Shown here piece by piece: positions 37,345 to 45,656 of a stretch of DNA of 64,000 nucleotides. The notes under the pieces are model-generated. The model saw only the letters and a list, made by a program, of their open reading frames with translations. It made no database searches and was not told where the DNA came from. The stretch spans positions 3,179,199 through 3,243,198 of the forward strand of contig NZ_FOJF01000001.1 in NCBI RefSeq assembly GCF_900110995.1, written 5' to 3'. How positions within the stretch are numbered: position 1 is the stretch's first letter; every line of letters starts with the position of its first letter. Source of the DNA: Chitinophaga sp. YR573. GTDB lineage: Bacteria; Bacteroidota; Bacteroidia; Chitinophagales; Chitinophagaceae. The position numbers and the translations under genes were made by a program.

Positions 37345-37542
37345 TTAGCAACTGGCACATCCTGTTTGTACGCTGGTAGGACACAAATATACTTGTGTCG
37401 GAATGCTGCAATAAGTTGGTGTCCAGAGACGGGTGATAGTGTCATCGCCACCTACTACGCGGCTGGCTGTAGCTGAATCTAAAGCTGAAATGGTTTTCTT
37501 GCTTAATTTGAGCTTTTCGGGTTTTTTGTCTTCTTTTGACAT
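37345..37542 (-). CDS. lanA: Class I lanthipeptide precursor peptide
   Basis: 65 residues. The leader MSKEDKKPEKLKLSKKTISA ... ASRVVGG matches Bacteroidota natural-product precursors (KLKLSKKTI box, VVGG end). The double Gly at 31-32 fits cleavage by the C39 domain of the ABC transporter encoded next door. The 33-residue core begins DDTITRLWTPTYC and has Cys at 45, 54, 62 and 65 and ten Ser/Thr, so up to four rings can form, ending with ASC. No other precursor frame was seen nearby. It is transcribed opposite to lanC and the exporter. Confidence 0.9.
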   Translation of the reverse strand: MSKEDKKPEKLKLSKKTISALDSATASRVVGGDDTITRLWTPTYCSIPTQVYLCPTSVQTGCASC

Positions 37543-37795
37543 TATGGGTATATTTAAGTTAACAATACTCCAAAGTAATCATTAGTTCAATGCATAAATA
37601 TTTTTTATAGTTCAAATTAATGTTAATTTAATGTACGTACGATTTGCGGATAAAAATATAATTTGTACGAGTAAGGACTGAATTGCAAATTGAGTATATT
37701 TTGAGTATTTCATTATCGACTTTATAAATGTTCACCCGTTAGACAAAATTATTGCACACCTTTGACCCGTTGTCAACTTCGAAAAATGGATTTTA
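37543..37795. promoter_or_regulatory. Divergent promoter region, precursor and exporter
   Basis: 253 bp, strongly AT-rich, between the leftward precursor and rightward exporter. CACCTTTG (about 37755) is one mismatch from the TAnnTTTG box for the exporter, and TTACTTTG on the minus strand is similar for the precursor. No regulator gene is in the cluster. Confidence 0.4.
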
Positions 37796-39988
37796 ATGAA
37801 AGGCTTTCCATATTTTAAGCAATTCGACAAGAAGGATTGTGGCCCTACATGTCTCAAAATGATTGTTAAGTATTACGGGAAAAGTATTTCACTTGAAACC
37901 CTTAGAAAATACACTGGCATAACACGATCAGGTGTTTCTTTATTAGGATTAAGCACCGCAGCAGAAAAGGTTGGTTTAAGATCAATTAACGCCGCTATTA
38001 CCTTTGAAGAACTAATGGAAGATGTAGATAAGCCTTGCATCGTTCATTGGGACCAGGCTCATTTTGTAGTTGTAACCCCAAAAATCAGTAAAAACAAACT
38101 GGTAATAGCTGATCCGGCACAGGGGCTTGTAACCTATACCAGGGCGGAATTCAAAAAGCATTGGATATCGTTAAAAAATGAAGGTGTTGAAAAAGGCTTC
38201 GCATTGTTGCTTGAGCCTACTGCTTCGTTTTATGAATTGAAAAATGAAGGTGGTAAAGTCGTAGGATGGAGCTTGTTCTCAAGATATACTACAAAGTATA
38301 AAGCACAGGTAATACAATTGTTCCTAGGGTTGATACTGGGCAATCTCCTGCAGCTGGCATTACCCTTCCTTACACAAAGTATTATTGACGTTGGTATCAA
38401 TACCCATAACATCACTTTCATTCAACTTATACTGTTAGCCCAGTTCACATTGTTCTTCGCAAGAACGGCCATTGAATTGTTGCGAAGCAGGATATTGTTA
38501 TTCATGAGCACTCATATTAATCTAAGCATTTTATCCGACTATTGGATTAAGCTGATGAAGTTGCCATTAAACTTTTTTGACAGTAAACAAATCGGAGACA
38601 TCTTTCAGAGAATTGGCGATCACAAACGTATTGAAGCCTTTTTAACCGGCACAGCACTCCAGACCATATTTGCCATATTTAGTCTTATCACCTTTTCGAT
38701 AGTTTTGTTATACTATAACCTAACTGTATTCACTATCTTTTTTGCTGGAAGTTTGTTATACTTTTTTTGGATACGTTTTTTTCTGAAATATCGTAGAAGT
38801 CTTGACCATAAAAACTTTCAAATTTTAAGCCGGGAAAACTCATTGACAATGCAGCTTGTTCTTGGCATGCAGGAGATAAAGCTTAACAATGCGGAGCAGA
38901 TGAAGAGGCAGGAATGGGAAAGTGTACAGGCCTCATTATTTAAGGTTAACTACAAAGCGCTTTCATTATCTCAATACCAGCAAATTGGAGCTGTATTTAT
39001 AAATGAAGGGAAGAATATTTTCATTACATACATGGTTGCAACCCTTGTGCTAAGGGGTGAATTAACATTAGGTCAAATGCTGGCCATTCAGTACATGATT
39101 GGACAGTTGAACAACCCTATTACACAACTGGTTCAGTTTACCTGGCAGTCACAGGATGCAAAAATTTCTATTGAACGACTGAATGAAATTTATCAACTGG
39201 ATGATGAACAATCCGGTGGTGAAACAATTATTAATATCTCATCTGATAATAGAGATATTGTGATTGAAGACCTTAATTTCGAATATGAAGGCACAAATAA
39301 ACAACCTGTAATAAAAAGCCTTTCAACAAAATTTGCCAGTGGAAAGATAACGGCGATAGTGGGAATGAGTGGAAGTGGAAAAACTACGTTATTGAAACTT
39401 CTCCTTAAGTTTTTTCAAAATTACAGTGGACAAATAAACATTGGAAATACCAATTTGAAATACCTTGATAATCATTATTGGCGTAGCATTACGGGAAGTG
39501 TTATGCAGGATGGATTTATATTTAGTGACAGCATAGAGAAAAATATTGCCATCGGAAGTGAAAACATTGACAGGGAAAAATTACTACACGCCTGCAAGGT
39601 TGCTAATATCCTGAAGTTTATAGAAAACATGCCAATGGGGTTCAGTACCAAAATTGGTGCAGAAGGTAGTGGCATAAGCGCTGGCCAGAAACAGCGTATT
39701 TTAATTGCCAGGGCGGTTTACAAAGATCCTGAATTCATTTTCTTTGATGAGGCGACTAATGCTTTGGACGCCAATAATGAAAGAGTCATTATGGATAATT
39801 TACTTGACTTTTTTAAACAAAGAACAGTTGTAATTGTGGCTCACAGATTAAGTACTGTTAAAAACGCAGACAAAATACTCGTGTTGAATGATGGGGAAAT
39901 AATTGAGGAGGGTAATCACCTGGAGTTAACTAATCTGAAAGGGAAATATTACGAGCTAGTAAAAAATCAGTTGGAACTTGGTAATTGA
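37796..39988 (+). CDS. lanT: Peptidase-containing ABC exporter (LanT, C39 type)
   Basis: 730 residues. The N-terminal C39 peptidase has catalytic C15 (KKDCGPTCL), H89 (AHFVVV) and D106 (IADPAQG), the set that cuts after double Gly. Six membrane helices span about 165-440. The ABC domain has Walker A GMSGSGKTTLL, signature GISAGQKQR (an LSGGQ variant), Walker B FIFFDEATNALD and the switch His in VAHRLSTV. It removes the leader and exports the peptide; the HlyD gene follows after 9 bp. Confidence 0.95.
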   Translation: MKGFPYFKQFDKKDCGPTCLKMIVKYYGKSISLETLRKYTGITRSGVSLLGLSTAAEKVGLRSINAAITFEELMEDVDKPCIVHWDQAHFVVVTPKISKNKLVIADPAQGLVTYTRAEFKKHWISLKNEGVEKGFALLLEPTASFYELKNEGGKVVGWSLFSRYTTKYKAQVIQLFLGLILGNLLQLALPFLTQSIIDVGINTHNITFIQLILLAQFTLFFARTAIELLRSRILLFMSTHINLSILSDYWIKLMKLPLNFFDSKQIGDIFQRIGDHKRIEAFLTGTALQTIFAIFSLITFSIVLLYYNLTVFTIFFAGSLLYFFWIRFFLKYRRSLDHKNFQILSRENSLTMQLVLGMQEIKLNNAEQMKRQEWESVQASLFKVNYKALSLSQYQQIGAVFINEGKNIFITYMVATLVLRGELTLGQMLAIQYMIGQLNNPITQLVQFTWQSQDAKISIERLNEIYQLDDEQSGGETIINISSDNRDIVIEDLNFEYEGTNKQPVIKSLSTKFASGKITAIVGMSGSGKTTLLKLLLKFFQNYSGQINIGNTNLKYLDNHYWRSITGSVMQDGFIFSDSIEKNIAIGSENIDREKLLHACKVANILKFIENMPMGFSTKIGAEGSGISAGQKQRILIARAVYKDPEFIFFDEATNALDANNERVIMDNLLDFFKQRTVVIVAHRLSTVKNADKILVLNDGEIIEEGNHLELTNLKGKYYELVKNQLELGN

Positions 39989-39997
39989 TATATTATA

Positions 39998-41293
39998 ATG
40001 GCAAAAACTATTCATGATACCGAAGCCGTAGATAGCGTAAATATCTCTGACTCATTTCAGGAAATAATTTCAAACAGGCCCGGATTTCTTATCCGGTTCG
40101 GGATTATGTTTCTTTTATTGATCCTTGTTAGCCTTGTTGTTGCCAGTTGGTTTGTGAAAGCTCCTGATATCGTTTTTGCCAAAGCCAAACTTAAGTCTAT
40201 AAATGCCCCCAAACGTGTGATAGCGATCGTAAATGGAAAATTGGTAAAATTATTTGCAAAGGAGGGCGAATACGTTAAAACAGGAAAAGTACTCGGTTTT
40301 GTTGAAAGTACCGCAAACCATGAAGAAGTCATTAAACTGGTTAAACAAATCGACTTATTGCAATTAAGGACGTCTAAATTCGAAGGCAACCTGGCCATTG
40401 ACTTAGCAGGCTTCAAGAATCTTGGCGAGTTGCAGCAGTCTTATCAGTCATTTATAAATTCATATCAGGTATTCAGGCAATACCTGCCGGATGGGTTTTA
40501 CGACCGGCAGATGAAGTTATTGTTGTATGACCAGGCTAACTATAAAAAGGCCCATGCCATCTTGCTAAAGCAACAGGCATTATTTGAACAGGACCTCGAT
40601 TTGACTGAGAGTACATTTAAAGCCAATGAAACGCTGAAGGCAGATAGAGTAATCTCCGAATTCAACTTTAGAAGTGAGAAAAGCAAGTTAATCAGTAAAA
40701 AAATTGAAGTGTCTCAAATTTCAACTGAGTTGTTGAATAATGAAATGCAGCAGAATGAGAAGATAAAAGAGATTCAGCTATTGGAGAATACAATCGCCCA
40801 GCAACAAACAATATTTTCACAGTCTGTCAATACGTTAAAAAGCCAGATTGAGGATTGGCAGAAGAAATACCTGCTCGTGTCTCCTGTAGACGGGAAAGTA
40901 ACATTTGCTGAATTTTTCCAGGAAAACCAACAATTGCAGAGTAACCAGGTAATCTGTTTTGTAAACCCATTAAACTCAGCATACTTCGCAGAGGTATTTA
41001 TTACTCAGACTAATCTCGGAAAGGTGGAGGTTAATCAGGATGTGAACCTGAAATTCCCATCTTACCCTTACCAGGAATATGGTGAATTGAGAGGAAAGAT
41101 CGAATTTATAAGTGACATTAATACAGATAGTGGTTACCTGGCAAGGGTTAGGTTATCAGATGGTTTAAAAACGACCTTCAGCAAAAAAATACAATTCAGA
41201 GAAGGACTGATAGCAGGTGCAGAAGTTGTAACTAAAGACATGAGATTGTTGCAAAGGCTCTATCTCAATACTATTGGAGAGAATAGAAGATAG
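39998..41293 (+). CDS. HlyD-family membrane fusion protein
   Basis: 431 residues. A single membrane helix at about 33-50 (FGIMFLLLILVSLVVASWFV) is followed by a lipoyl-like half (VNGKLVKLFAKEGEYVKTGK), a long coiled coil (about 115-300) and the second half (YLLVSPVDGKVTFAEF). It links the inner-membrane C39 exporter to an outer-membrane channel, which is not encoded in this cluster. Spacing to the exporter gene implies one transcript. Confidence 0.92.
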   Translation: MAKTIHDTEAVDSVNISDSFQEIISNRPGFLIRFGIMFLLLILVSLVVASWFVKAPDIVFAKAKLKSINAPKRVIAIVNGKLVKLFAKEGEYVKTGKVLGFVESTANHEEVIKLVKQIDLLQLRTSKFEGNLAIDLAGFKNLGELQQSYQSFINSYQVFRQYLPDGFYDRQMKLLLYDQANYKKAHAILLKQQALFEQDLDLTESTFKANETLKADRVISEFNFRSEKSKLISKKIEVSQISTELLNNEMQQNEKIKEIQLLENTIAQQQTIFSQSVNTLKSQIEDWQKKYLLVSPVDGKVTFAEFFQENQQLQSNQVICFVNPLNSAYFAEVFITQTNLGKVEVNQDVNLKFPSYPYQEYGELRGKIEFISDINTDSGYLARVRLSDGLKTTFSKKIQFREGLIAGAEVVTKDMRLLQRLYLNTIGENRR

Positions 41294-41370
41294 TGTTTTA
41301 AACAGGTTAGTCAGAATGAAGTTAAGCTGAGTTGTCAGCAGCAGTTTTTATTTATTAATGGTAATGCCAT

Positions 41371-42072
41371 ATGATTAATTCTTTAAACTCTTTTTTTGAT
41401 CATATTTATTGTATAAATCTTTCCTCACGCAGTGATAGATGGGCAGAATGCCTGGTGGAGTTCGATAAACATGAAATTAAGGGCGTAGAAAGGTTTGAGG
41501 CGATTGAAGGCATCCCGATAGCATTTAATGACTACGGAACTATGGGCCTGGAAGTGAATGATAATAATTATAAGGTGAGGTTAGCCGGTAGAATTGGATG
41601 CCTGTTATCTCATCTTGAGGTTATAAAAGCAGCGAAAGCACACAACTATAGTAATATTCTAATCCTGGAGGACGACGTTCAGTTTGTTGATGATATCCAA
41701 AACAGGTTTTTCGACTCTATTGATGGATTGCCAGATGATTGGTCGCTGCTTTATCTCGGTGGTAATGAAAAAGGCACTCAAACCGAGGTTATACCAGGTA
41801 TTCTAAAAGTGTCAAATATGCTCATGGCACATGCGATTGGCATACAATCTCATTTTTATGATGAACTTATAGAACTCCTGACTAAATGTGAGCTGCCTGT
41901 GGACGTTTACTATGCATTTCTTCAGCAGAAATATCCCTGTTACGTTATATACCCTTATCTGGCATGGCAACGCGTAGGTTGGAGTGATATTGAGCAACGT
42001 TTCAGAATATATGATTTTAATTATCGGTCGCCATCTCTTAATGAAATGTTGAAATGCAAAAAAATAAAATAG
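41371..42072 (+). CDS. Glycosyltransferase family 25 protein
   Basis: 233 residues. FDHIYCINLSSRSDRWAECL is the GT25 start (nucleotide-sugar side), with GRIGCLLSHLEVIKAA and the metal-binding LILEDDVQF. The C-terminus has WSLLYLGGN and WQRVGWSDIE. GT25 enzymes add galactose or glucose to LPS or, in collagen-type relatives, to hydroxylysine. Here it is inside the lanthipeptide operon and its stop overlaps the next start by 19 bp, so peptide glycosylation is the natural hypothesis. Confidence 0.88.
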   Translation: MINSLNSFFDHIYCINLSSRSDRWAECLVEFDKHEIKGVERFEAIEGIPIAFNDYGTMGLEVNDNNYKVRLAGRIGCLLSHLEVIKAAKAHNYSNILILEDDVQFVDDIQNRFFDSIDGLPDDWSLLYLGGNEKGTQTEVIPGILKVSNMLMAHAIGIQSHFYDELIELLTKCELPVDVYYAFLQQKYPCYVIYPYLAWQRVGWSDIEQRFRIYDFNYRSPSLNEMLKCKKIK

Positions 42073-43118
42073 CATTATTGCCGGCTTTAGAGAAAATTGA
42101 AGGTGTAATAAGTGCCAGTGGTGATGGATTGATAGGTGGTAGTGCAGGCCTGAGTATTTTTTACCATCAGCTGTACTTAACTTCCGAAAATGAATCTCAT
42201 CTGGAAAAAAGCAGGGAACTCATTACAGCCGCTGTCGAGGCCTATGCCGGGATGGAGGACATTTCTTTCAGGGATGGTAGTTTTGGCGTCGCCCTGTCTA
42301 TTAATTACATGATGAATGCCGGCGTCATTGCTATTGATGCCGGGGAGTTGAGTGAATCAATTGATACGCCGGTATATATATCATCTCTCCGGTCTATTGT
42401 TCAGGGACATTATGATTTTTGGGAGGGAGGTTTAGGGGCGGTGCCATATGCGTATGAAAGGTTACCTGATGCCAGGGCCAAAGGTTATCTCCACCAGGTA
42501 CACTCACTTATGGCAGATAGTAAATTACTGGGCATTTACATGGATGGTATTATGGAATATCTTAGTGCTGGCGCAACACGGGCGAATGGAAGCATGATCT
42601 TACGTATCCTCGATCAAATTACCAACATTGTTAAAATATTAATACAGTTCAGGAAGTTGCTTCCTCAAATCACTGGCATAGATGCCGGGTTATCCAGCTT
42701 TGCTGACTGGATAGTAGGAGTGAGAAGTGATCTTAAACGTTTGAATAATGAGAGTGAGTACTTATTCTTCGAATTACGTTTATGCTTTATCCTGTTACAA
42801 ATTGGAAATGAGCATCAGAAAGACTTTGCGTTGCTTATATTGAATGATTTATATAGTAAGAGAGAAGACTTATTAAATTCACCTCTTCCCCTAACCTGTA
42901 TAAATGGGTTAGGTGAGTGGGCCTATATCTTCAAAAAACTACATAGAACGTTCGACTTGTCTGTTGCAGGTACGGAATATAATTTCTGGATTGCGGTAAT
43001 TAATGCTGAGGTATTAAAAGGCACTTGTACCAGGGATTTAGCAGGTATAGGTATTGTATTGACCGATTACCTCAATGATTTGGATAATGGATTAATAGAT
43101 AAATTATTATTAATGTAA
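42054..43118 (+). CDS. Degenerate LanC-like protein (probable pseudoenzyme)
   Basis: 354 residues. It aligns with the LanC at 36075: IFYHQLYLTSENESHLEK with IFYAHLYELTGDSSFLKK, and HYDFWEGGLGAVPYAYERL with KYDFLHGGIGAALYALERV, which keeps D121. Of the three zinc ligands only C282 remains. WCYGD has become LFFEL (C256 to F239), and CHGSSG has become CINGLG (His to Ile 283). The AHG His is also lost. It therefore probably cannot cyclise in the usual way. It may be a scaffold, specificity factor or immunity element. It overlaps the GT25 stop and precedes the LicD gene by 10 bp. Confidence 0.82.
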   Translation: MQKNKIALLPALEKIEGVISASGDGLIGGSAGLSIFYHQLYLTSENESHLEKSRELITAAVEAYAGMEDISFRDGSFGVALSINYMMNAGVIAIDAGELSESIDTPVYISSLRSIVQGHYDFWEGGLGAVPYAYERLPDARAKGYLHQVHSLMADSKLLGIYMDGIMEYLSAGATRANGSMILRILDQITNIVKILIQFRKLLPQITGIDAGLSSFADWIVGVRSDLKRLNNESEYLFFELRLCFILLQIGNEHQKDFALLILNDLYSKREDLLNSPLPLTCINGLGEWAYIFKKLHRTFDLSVAGTEYNFWIAVINAEVLKGTCTRDLAGIGIVLTDYLNDLDNGLIDKLLLM

Positions 43119-43128
43119 CCTATATACT

Positions 43129-44418
43129 ATGCTTATTTATTTCATACCATTGGTCAGTGATCAGGAACTGACGGGTGACCTGCAACCTATTGTTAGCATA
43201 CCTGGAGTGGATGCCAACATTCATTACCTATCCCCTGAAAACCTGGATATTACCTTAAAGATTGACCCATCCTGGCATTTTGAACAATATGGTTTCTACC
43301 TGTCACCTTCTGAGATTAAAAATTACCAGCTTCACTACAATGCCTGGCAGTTATTCTTAAAGCAAAATGACGATTGGTGCTTAATAGTTGATGCTTCGGT
43401 AAAATTAGAGGCTTCTGCTACAGCCATTAATGAGGTGATGCAAACTTTAGACGAAGGTTGGGACGTCTTTTTCCCGTTTGACAGGATGACTATCCAGGAA
43501 GAGGAAAATGCGTTAATAATGGAAAAGCTACGTTCCATGATAAACTGGAATTCCAAGGAAAAAAAGGATCCTCTGCCTCATCTGCTTGGTTTTTCCTGGG
43601 GCAATAGTATTTATTTTCTCAGCAAACAGGGCTGCCGTAAACTGATGGGAAACACTAGTATCAGACAACGAGTGGATGATGAAATTCTACAACTTTCTAT
43701 GGATGAAAAGATCGAGGTTTTTTGCCAGGAGGTTGAATGGTTTAATTATGGGCAACAGCCAGTACTAAAGTCTAGAGACCGGAATAGGGCCATTTATGAG
43801 GCCATCACGGAAAGAAGCCGTTGGACCCCGCAAAATAAGGAAAAGGTACAGTTACTTTTAAAGACGATCAGTAATATAGCCGCCAAGCTAAATATAGACC
43901 TCTTATTACAGGGAGGTTCGCATCTTGGGTATGTAAGACATGGTGGTATCATGCCATGGGATGATGATGTTGACCTTGGAATAAATGAAAAGGACCTACC
44001 CGCATTTTTAGCCGAAGTAGAAAAAACAACAGGACTGTATCAAATGATGAAAATTGAAGAGAGGTCGGGAATTCCGTTTTATAAATTATGGATGGACGAC
44101 GGGGAGCAGATAGATGGTTATGATTATAAGTTTCCTTTTGTTGATCTATGGCTTTTTAAAATTATAGGCAAAGATCTGGTGGCAAATAATGGCATTATTT
44201 CACCCGGCTCTGCTCAATACCCATACCAGGAGATCATCTTTGAAAATGCAGCTTTCAAGATAGTCGCAAACTCTGTTGAAGCCCTGGATGCAAGATACAG
44301 GACCTGGAAAAAAGGGATCAGGGTATATAATTATCATCATCGGCAGGAGCGTATAGAAGGGTATCCCCTTCGCGTAGAAATATCTGTAAATGAAAACGGA
44401 AAAATGATAGACCTATGA
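43129..44418 (+). CDS. GT25-like / LicD fusion protein
   Basis: 429 residues. Residues 1-220 resemble a GT25-like glycosyltransferase fold (NDDWCLIVDASVKLE, FSWGNSIYFLSKQGCRKLM), a weaker call. Residues 240-429 are a LicD nucleotidyltransferase-fold domain: LLLQGGSHLGYVRHGGIMPW followed by DDDVDLGI. LicD relatives (LicD, fukutin, FKRP) move phosphocholine or polyol-phosphate from CDP-linked donors onto sugars. In this operon it suggests a phosphodiester-linked group added to a glycosylated peptide. It overlaps the next start by 4 bp. Confidence 0.8.
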   Translation: MLIYFIPLVSDQELTGDLQPIVSIPGVDANIHYLSPENLDITLKIDPSWHFEQYGFYLSPSEIKNYQLHYNAWQLFLKQNDDWCLIVDASVKLEASATAINEVMQTLDEGWDVFFPFDRMTIQEEENALIMEKLRSMINWNSKEKKDPLPHLLGFSWGNSIYFLSKQGCRKLMGNTSIRQRVDDEILQLSMDEKIEVFCQEVEWFNYGQQPVLKSRDRNRAIYEAITERSRWTPQNKEKVQLLLKTISNIAAKLNIDLLLQGGSHLGYVRHGGIMPWDDDVDLGINEKDLPAFLAEVEKTTGLYQMMKIEERSGIPFYKLWMDDGEQIDGYDYKFPFVDLWLFKIIGKDLVANNGIISPGSAQYPYQEIIFENAAFKIVANSVEALDARYRTWKKGIRVYNYHHRQERIEGYPLRVEISVNENGKMIDL

Positions 44419-45311
44419 AAATAACAATAATCGGAGCTAATAATAACGGAGGCCTCGAAAAGGATAAGATCATCCTAACGAAATTGTTGCAGGAGCACAA
44501 CTTTGATGTTGATGCTCGCGACAATCGGGATTTTGCCCCGTTAAGTGAAGATACTGATCTGTGCATACATCTTGAAGTTGTGGATGAGCGGTGCTTTGGC
44601 AAGAGAAATATTCTTATTCCTAACCAGGAGTGGTTTATGAGAAAATGGCTACCGTCCCTGCATAAATTTGAAGCGATATTCTGCAAATCAAGGTATGCAT
44701 ACAATATATTTAATAATTATCATAACAATGTTCACTATACAGGTTTCACGTCAATAGATTGTTACGTGCCGTCAGAAAAAGCTAAAGAGTGTTTTCATGC
44801 GGCCGGCAATTCAAAGGCAAAAGGCACACAGCTTTTAATATATGCCTGGGACAATTTTACTGACGCCAGGTTACACCTGGCAACCCGCACTATTGACACA
44901 GCAACCATTACCAACGAATCAATATCTGCTCATTATTATTTATCTAAGGAAGAATACAGTCGGCTTCGAAACAGCACACTCATTCATATATACCCTTCGC
45001 AGGTGGAAGGTTTTGGGCACTGTATTAATGAGGCTATGTCTTGTGGTGCAGTGGTTATCACAACTGACTACCCGCCTATGAATGAATTTAAATGCAATTT
45101 CTATATACCAGCTCAGGTGGAATATACATTACCCAATAGTCTGGGAAGTGGAGTTTATATCGATCCAGCATCTATCAGAAAAACTGTTGAAGAAGTGTTG
45201 GCGCGTAACGACCTTCATGAATTAGGCAAAAGGAGCAGGGAATATTTTTTGCAAAGTGATAAGGAATTTCGGGAACGGTTCATGTCGCTTTTCAATACGC
45301 TTAAAATCTAA
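44415..45311 (+). CDS. GT4-like glycosyltransferase
   Basis: 298 residues, shorter than most GT4 enzymes (about 350-400). A GT-B layout is visible: MKITIIGANNNGGLEKDKII at the start and QVEGFGHCINEAMSCGAVVI with the E-x7-E nucleotide-sugar motif near residue 200. TGFTSIDC marks the domain linker. It is the last gene of the tailoring run and overlaps the LicD-fusion stop by ATGA. It probably adds a sugar to the lanthipeptide or to a sugar placed by the GT25 enzyme. Confidence 0.82.
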   Translation: MKITIIGANNNGGLEKDKIILTKLLQEHNFDVDARDNRDFAPLSEDTDLCIHLEVVDERCFGKRNILIPNQEWFMRKWLPSLHKFEAIFCKSRYAYNIFNNYHNNVHYTGFTSIDCYVPSEKAKECFHAAGNSKAKGTQLLIYAWDNFTDARLHLATRTIDTATITNESISAHYYLSKEEYSRLRNSTLIHIYPSQVEGFGHCINEAMSCGAVVITTDYPPMNEFKCNFYIPAQVEYTLPNSLGSGVYIDPASIRKTVEEVLARNDLHELGKRSREYFLQSDKEFRERFMSLFNTLKI

Positions 45312-45350
45312 TAACCGAAAAACGACTAGTGTCGAACCTCGCGTGTAAAT

Positions 45351-45444
45351 GAAGTTTTCCTCGACATTGCCCAACAGGCGGGGCAACTGCCCGAAAATAA
45401 AAACGGGGATAATACTTTCGTACTATCCCCGTCGTTGTTGGTAC
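45351..45444. repeat. 94-bp direct repeat, right copy
   Basis: Identical to 5851-5944, same orientation, 39,500 bp away. Its right end includes the last three bases of tRNA-Glu (45442-45444), so the repeat is the downstream flank of the tRNA. Confidence 0.85.
45403..45432 (-). terminator. tRNA-Glu terminator
   Basis: A 12-bp stem with one mismatch (ACGGGGATAATA with TACTATCCCCGT), loop CTTTCG, followed on the minus strand by TTTTTATTTT. Confidence 0.8.
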
Positions 45445-45513
45445 CGCGTACGGGAGTCGAACCCGTCATTCCTCCGTGAAAGGGAGGTGTATTAACCGAT
45501 TTACCAACGCGGC
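45442..45513 (-). tRNA. tRNA-Glu (anticodon UUC)
   Basis: 72 nt, identical to 10423-10494. The anticodon loop is CTTTCAC (TTC). The acceptor 3' end is followed by CCA in the genomic sequence (minus-strand GGTACCA), unlike the first copy. Glutamyl-tRNA is also the cosubstrate of LanB. Confidence 0.93.
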
Positions 45514-45656
45514 GTCTAATTTAGGACTGCAAAGGTAGCCCGTATTTTGATATTTTCAAAAAAAAGTTGCTTAACTTAAATTTATATTGCTTAATCCCTG
45601 TATTGCTTGTAAATTCGCTACTCAATTTTTTTCAATCTCAACAAACTCAGTGTAAA

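Noticed and set aside
6234..45350. The 39.5-kb segment as a proven integrative element
   Set aside because: No integrase, relaxase or conjugation gene is present and much content looks like ordinary chromosome; kept only as a finding based on the repeats.
45567..45656. N-terminal extension of GAPDH
   Set aside because: GAPDH homology begins at [13 protein letters not shown] (45657); the extension is hydrophobic noise in the leader.
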